Below the pieces are notes generated by a model. That model had not been told where the DNA came from and did no database searches. It saw only the letters and a program-made list of their open reading frames with translations. This document shows positions 24,715-26,715 of a DNA stretch of 26,715 nucleotides, in pieces. Within the stretch, counting starts at the first letter, position 1. The number at the start of each line of letters is the position of its first letter. The position numbers and the translations under genes are program-made. The stretch covers positions 1 to 26,715 of the forward strand of contig NZ_CAMQAY010000016.1 of assembly GCF_946998875.1 (NCBI RefSeq), in the 5' to 3' direction. Origin of the DNA: an uncultured Peptoniphilus sp. (GTDB lineage Bacteria; Bacillota; Clostridia; Tissierellales; Peptoniphilaceae).

Positions 24715-25895
24715 GCTTCTTCAACTGCCTCAATGCCAGGAAGTTTTTTGCCTTCAAGCATTTCAAGACTTGCACCGCCACCAGTGGATATGTGAGTTAG
24801 TTTATCAGCAACTCCTGCTTTTTCAACTGCAGCAACAGAATCTCCGCCGCCAACAATTACTATGGCATCAAGACCTGCCAAAATTTTTGCAAGTTCAATA
24901 GTTCCGTGAGAAAATTCTTCAATTTCAAAAACTCCACAAGGACCATTTAATACTACTGTATTTGCCTTTTCAAGAGCTGCCTTTATTTCTTCTAGGCTTT
25001 CACGACCAATATCAAGAATCATGTCATCTTCTGCCACATCTTCAACATCCTTTAAAGTTCCCTTTGCATTTTCAGAAAGTTCTGGAGCAACAATTACATC
25101 TCTTGGAAGAATTAATTCCACATGATTTTCAATTGCCTTAGCCATAATTTCTCTTGCAAGATCTAATTTGTCATCTTCCACAAGAGATTTACCAACTTCA
25201 AGACCCTTGGACTTTAAGAAAGTATTTGCCATGGCGCCAACAATTACAAGAGTGTCAACTTTTTCTAATAGATTTTCAATTACGCCAATTTTGTCAGAAA
25301 CCTTTGAGCCGCCAAGAATTGCAGCAAAGGGTTTTTCTGGATTTTTAAGGGCATCTTCAAAATATTTAATTTCCTTTTCAACTAAAAGACCTGCACAAGA
25401 AGGCAAAAATTCTGTAACGCCAACATTTGAAGCGTGAGCTCTGTGGGCAGTTCCAAAGGCATCATTTACAAAAATATCTCCAAGGCTTGCAAGTTTTTTT
25501 GCAAAGTCAGGGTCATTTTTTTCTTCGCCCTTAACAAATCTTAAATTTTCAAGAAGAGCAATTTCGCCCTTTTTAAGATTTTTAACTTCTTCTATAACTT
25601 TTTCGTCAACAACTTCCCTTGAATGGATAAATTTAAGGTCCTTCTTTAAAAGTTCTGAGGCTCTCTTGGCAACGGGAGCAAGAGAAAATTCTTCCTTGTA
25701 TTCTCCCTTAGGTCTACCTAGGTGACTCATAAGGACAACTTTTGCGCCCTTTTCAGTTAAATATTCAATAGTTGGAATAGCCTTAACTATTCTATCGTCG
25801 CCAGTAACCTTGCCATCCTTTAGGGGCACATTAAAGTCAACCCTAACTAGGGCAGTTTTATCATTAAAATCAAAATCTCTAATAGTTTTTTTCAC
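24711..25895 (-). CDS. pgk: Phosphoglycerate kinase
   Basis: This 394-residue kinase makes ATP from 1,3-bisphosphoglycerate. The substrate site LVRVDFNVPL (residues 16-25), SHLGRPKG, ENLRFVKGEE and nucleotide-binding GGSKVSDK, NGPCGVFE and IVGGGDSVAAVE segments are all present. The start codon is GTG: MKKTIRDFDF matches the family N-terminus, and an ATG that overlaps it by one base runs straight into TGA. First gene of the operon, with promoter elements around 25941-25946. A GAPDH gene, commonly found just upstream in Firmicutes, is absent here. Confidence 0.98.
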   Translation of the reverse strand: MKKTIRDFDFNDKTALVRVDFNVPLKDGKVTGDDRIVKAIPTIEYLTEKGAKVVLMSHLGRPKGEYKEEFSLAPVAKRASELLKKDLKFIHSREVVDEKVIEEVKNLKKGEIALLENLRFVKGEEKNDPDFAKKLASLGDIFVNDAFGTAHRAHASNVGVTEFLPSCAGLLVEKEIKYFEDALKNPEKPFAAILGGSKVSDKIGVIENLLEKVDTLVIVGAMANTFLKSKGLEVGKSLVEDDKLDLAREIMAKAIENHVELILPRDVIVAPELSENAKGTLKDVEDVAEDDMILDIGRESLEEIKAALEKANTVVLNGPCGVFEIEEFSHGTIELAKILAGLDAIVIVGGGDSVAAVEKAGVADKLTHISTGGGASLEMLEGKKLPGIEAVEEA

Positions 25896-25897
25896 AT
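25892..25897 (-). promoter_or_regulatory. ATG-TGA minimal reading frame overlapping the pgk GTG start
   Basis: Behind AGAGGTGTA the RNA reads ATGTGAAA. The ATG is followed at once by the stop TGA, and pgk begins at the overlapping GTG. Initiation at ATG would be futile, so the pair of overlapping starts may tune pgk translation. Confidence 0.4.
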
Positions 25898-25940
25898 TAC
25901 ACCTCTTATTTTCGATTTGTACTTAAAATTTAACACTTAA

Positions 25941-25946
25941 ATTATA
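25941..25946 (-). promoter_or_regulatory. -10 box of the glycolytic operon promoter
   Basis: A perfect TATAAT on the minus strand, preceded by TGG (extended -10), lies 46 bp before the pgk start. The -35 region (TTCAAC at 16 bp) is weak. The interval 25947-26062 between this and the divergent plus-strand promoter shows no further feature that I can support. Confidence 0.6.
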
Positions 25947-26062
25947 CCATAAAAAGAAAAGAGTTGAAGTTACTAGAAGGGCTTTATAAATATTTATTAC
26001 TGCTTAATTTATAAAAATTTTCCCTTAATTCTTTTTATAACTTTACTTTCTTTTTTTTGTGA

Positions 26063-26068
26063 TATAAT
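26063..26068 (+). promoter_or_regulatory. -10 box of the small-peptide transcription unit
   Basis: A perfect TATAAT preceded by TGTGA (extended -10) on the plus strand; no good -35 box is seen in the T-rich sequence upstream. A leader of roughly 65 nt follows, containing the inverted repeat TTAATT/AATTAA (about 26098-26117), before the first peptide ORF. Confidence 0.6.
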
Positions 26069-26137
26069 GTGGTAAATCGATAAAAGCGTAGGGCATTTAA
26101 TTTTTTTTACAATTAAGACTAATAAGAAGGTGTTAAA

Positions 26138-26203
26138 ATGTACTTTAACTTACATAGATATAAAAATGGAGACGAAAAAATTTGTGAAAAGATTTTTATT
26201 TAG
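26138..26203 (+). CDS. Short ORF, 21 residues, first of the peptide cluster
   Basis: The ORF begins MYFNLHRYKNGDEK and ends KIFI, is not notably hydrophobic and has one cysteine. An AAGAAGGTG ribosome binding site precedes the ATG by 6 nt. It ends 23 nt before the next peptide ORF, leaving room for that ORF's GGAGG site. It could be a leader peptide controlling the following two ORFs, or a shortened relative of them. A 38-residue frame starting at 26166 overlaps it but lacks a ribosome binding site. Confidence 0.4.
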   Translation: MYFNLHRYKNGDEKICEKIFI

Positions 26204-26226
26204 ATTTTTAATGGAGGAGCTTAATT

Positions 26227-26349
26227 ATGAAAATGCAAATAATAAAATTTCTGACCATGATTCAACCTCAATATCTTTTTAACATAATTGAGATTATCCT
26301 TTTAATTTTAATTTTTATTAGATTAAAAGAAATATTTAAGGAGATGTGA
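26227..26349 (+). CDS. Hydrophobic 40-residue peptide A
   Basis: This 40-residue ORF (MKMQIIKFLTMIQPQYLF at the start) has one strongly hydrophobic segment at about residues 19-31 and a charged end, RLKEIFKEM. A GGAGG ribosome binding site lies 9-10 nt before the ATG. Its second half aligns without gaps to peptide B: [IV]I[EK]I[IV]LL[IV] followed by I, L and K matches. It sits between promoter 26063 and terminator 26493. Candidate roles include a type I toxin-like peptide, a bacteriocin-like or amphipathic secreted peptide, or a small membrane regulator; none is shown. Confidence 0.55.
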   Translation: MKMQIIKFLTMIQPQYLFNIIEIILLILIFIRLKEIFKEM

Positions 26350-26353
26350 TTTT

Positions 26354-26476
26354 ATGGAAAAATACCAAGCGACTATGACAATCCTAGCAGGCCTTATTCC
26401 CTATACCATTTTACATGTGATTAAAATTGTTTTACTGGTTAAAATATTAAATCTCTTAAAACAATTTAAAAAATAA
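26354..26476 (+). CDS. Hydrophobic 40-residue peptide B
   Basis: This 40-residue ORF starts MEKYQATMTILAGLIPY, has a hydrophobic segment at about residues 9-35 and a basic C-terminus, LLKQFKK. AAGGAG lies 10 nt before the ATG and within the last codons of peptide A, whose stop is only 4 nt upstream, so the two are translationally linked. The similarity of the C-terminal halves suggests duplication of one peptide gene. The segment covering its second to ninth codons recurs in inverted orientation at 26614-26633. No family was recognised. Confidence 0.55.
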   Translation: MEKYQATMTILAGLIPYTILHVIKIVLLVKILNLLKQFKK

Positions 26477-26492
26477 AATAAGCAAAAAAATT

Positions 26493-26524
26493 GGAACTGA
26501 GATAAATTTTTCTCAGTTCCTTTT
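26493..26524 (+). terminator. Terminator of the small-peptide unit
   Basis: GGAACTGAGA pairs perfectly with TCTCAGTTCC (10 bp, 8-nt loop TAAATTTT) and is followed by TTTTACTTTT. Preceded by seven A, so it may also act on minus-strand transcripts arriving from the right. Confidence 0.9.
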
Positions 26525-26546
26525 ACTTTTATAAATAAAATTTTTA

Positions 26547-26628
26547 TTAATATAATTTTGATTCTGCTGGAATTTTGTCTTCTAGCATTACAAGATTTAA
26601 TAGTTCTTCTCCATCATAGTCGCTTCAT
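26547..26628 (-). pseudogene. Possible frameshifted short gene
   Basis: A good AAGGAG ribosome binding site (26641-26636) precedes ATG AAG CGA CTA TGA, which stops after four codons. In the +1 frame the sequence continues as a protein-like stretch, DYDGEELLNLVMLEDKIP, and ends in SKLY followed by TAA at 26547. One lost base, or a +1 slip at CTA-TGA, would give a continuous peptide of about 26 residues. It is too short to assign, and it may be a remnant, a sequencing error or a chance frame. Confidence 0.25.
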
Positions 26629-26653
26629 ATTTTCTCTCCTTGTTGATGACCAT

Positions 26654-26671
26654 TACCATAAAAAAATGGTA
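26654..26671. repeat. Short inverted repeat TACCAT-A6-ATGGTA
   Basis: TACCAT (26654-26659) and ATGGTA (26666-26671) are perfect inverted copies around six A. It lies upstream of the possible minus-strand mini-gene and next to a weak promoter-like TTGTGT-16-TATACC, so it could be an operator, but 6-bp arms are common by chance. Confidence 0.25.
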
Positions 26672-26715
26672 TACAATAAATTTTTACAAACACAATTTAT
26701 CTCAGCTTTTTTACA

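Noticed and set aside
26166..26282. 38-residue plus-strand frame beginning METKKFVKRFLFRF in the peptide cluster
   Set aside because: No ribosome binding site precedes it, and it overlaps both the 21-residue ORF and the better supported 40-residue peptide A in other frames. Kept only as an alternative.

Overview
The window is a low-GC, densely packed bacterial chromosome segment. AGA/TTA-rich codons, AGGAGG-type ribosome binding sites, intrinsic terminators and the str/rpo gene complement point to an anaerobic Firmicute. The best guess is the Tissierellia/Peptoniphilaceae group (Peptoniphilus, Anaerococcus and relatives); this is an inference from overall protein character, not a database match. 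Almost everything reads on the minus strand, so gene order below follows transcription from high to low coordinates.

Right end (26.7 to 25.9 kb): a short plus-strand transcription unit, with its own extended -10 promoter and a strong terminator, encodes one 21-residue and two related 40-residue hydrophobic peptides. Facing it on the minus strand is a possible broken mini-gene. A 20-bp element containing the second 40-residue peptide's early codons recurs there in inverted orientation at 18/20 identity. This is the least explained part of the window.

25.9 to 20.7 kb: a glycolytic operon, pgk-tpiA-gpmI-eno, followed by a SixA/RHG-type histidine phosphatase. It is tightly packed with repeated 4-nt ATGA overlaps and ends at a strong terminator. 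The four enzymes cover lower glycolysis from triose phosphates to PEP, except GAPDH, which is not here.

20.6 to 15.6 kb: an OmpR-type response regulator, a short membrane histidine kinase, an ABC ATPase, a large two-ectodomain FtsX/MacB-type permease and a small three-helix membrane protein. Together they look like a self-contained sensing and transport or defence module.

15.5 to 12.3 kb: an AAA ATPase of the DUF4143 type, whose promoter region carries three palindromes spaced exactly 39 bp apart; then murJ (lipid II flippase family) and a cysteine-free DsrE-like protein.

12.1 to 4.7 kb: rpoB and rpoC, transcribed from their own promoter rather than directly behind rplJL. The rpoC ribosome binding site is buried in a hairpin reaching into a TTG start codon.

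4.6 to 3.3 kb: two overlapping paralogous six-helix membrane proteins of unknown function, sitting where many Firmicutes carry an L7Ae-like gene. They have their own promoter and terminator.

3.2 to 0 kb: the str operon rpsL-rpsG-fusA-tuf (tuf cut by the window edge), with its own promoter, a strongly structured leader and a structured rpsL-rpsG intercistronic region. No tRNA, rRNA, CRISPR array, insertion sequence or prophage gene was seen.
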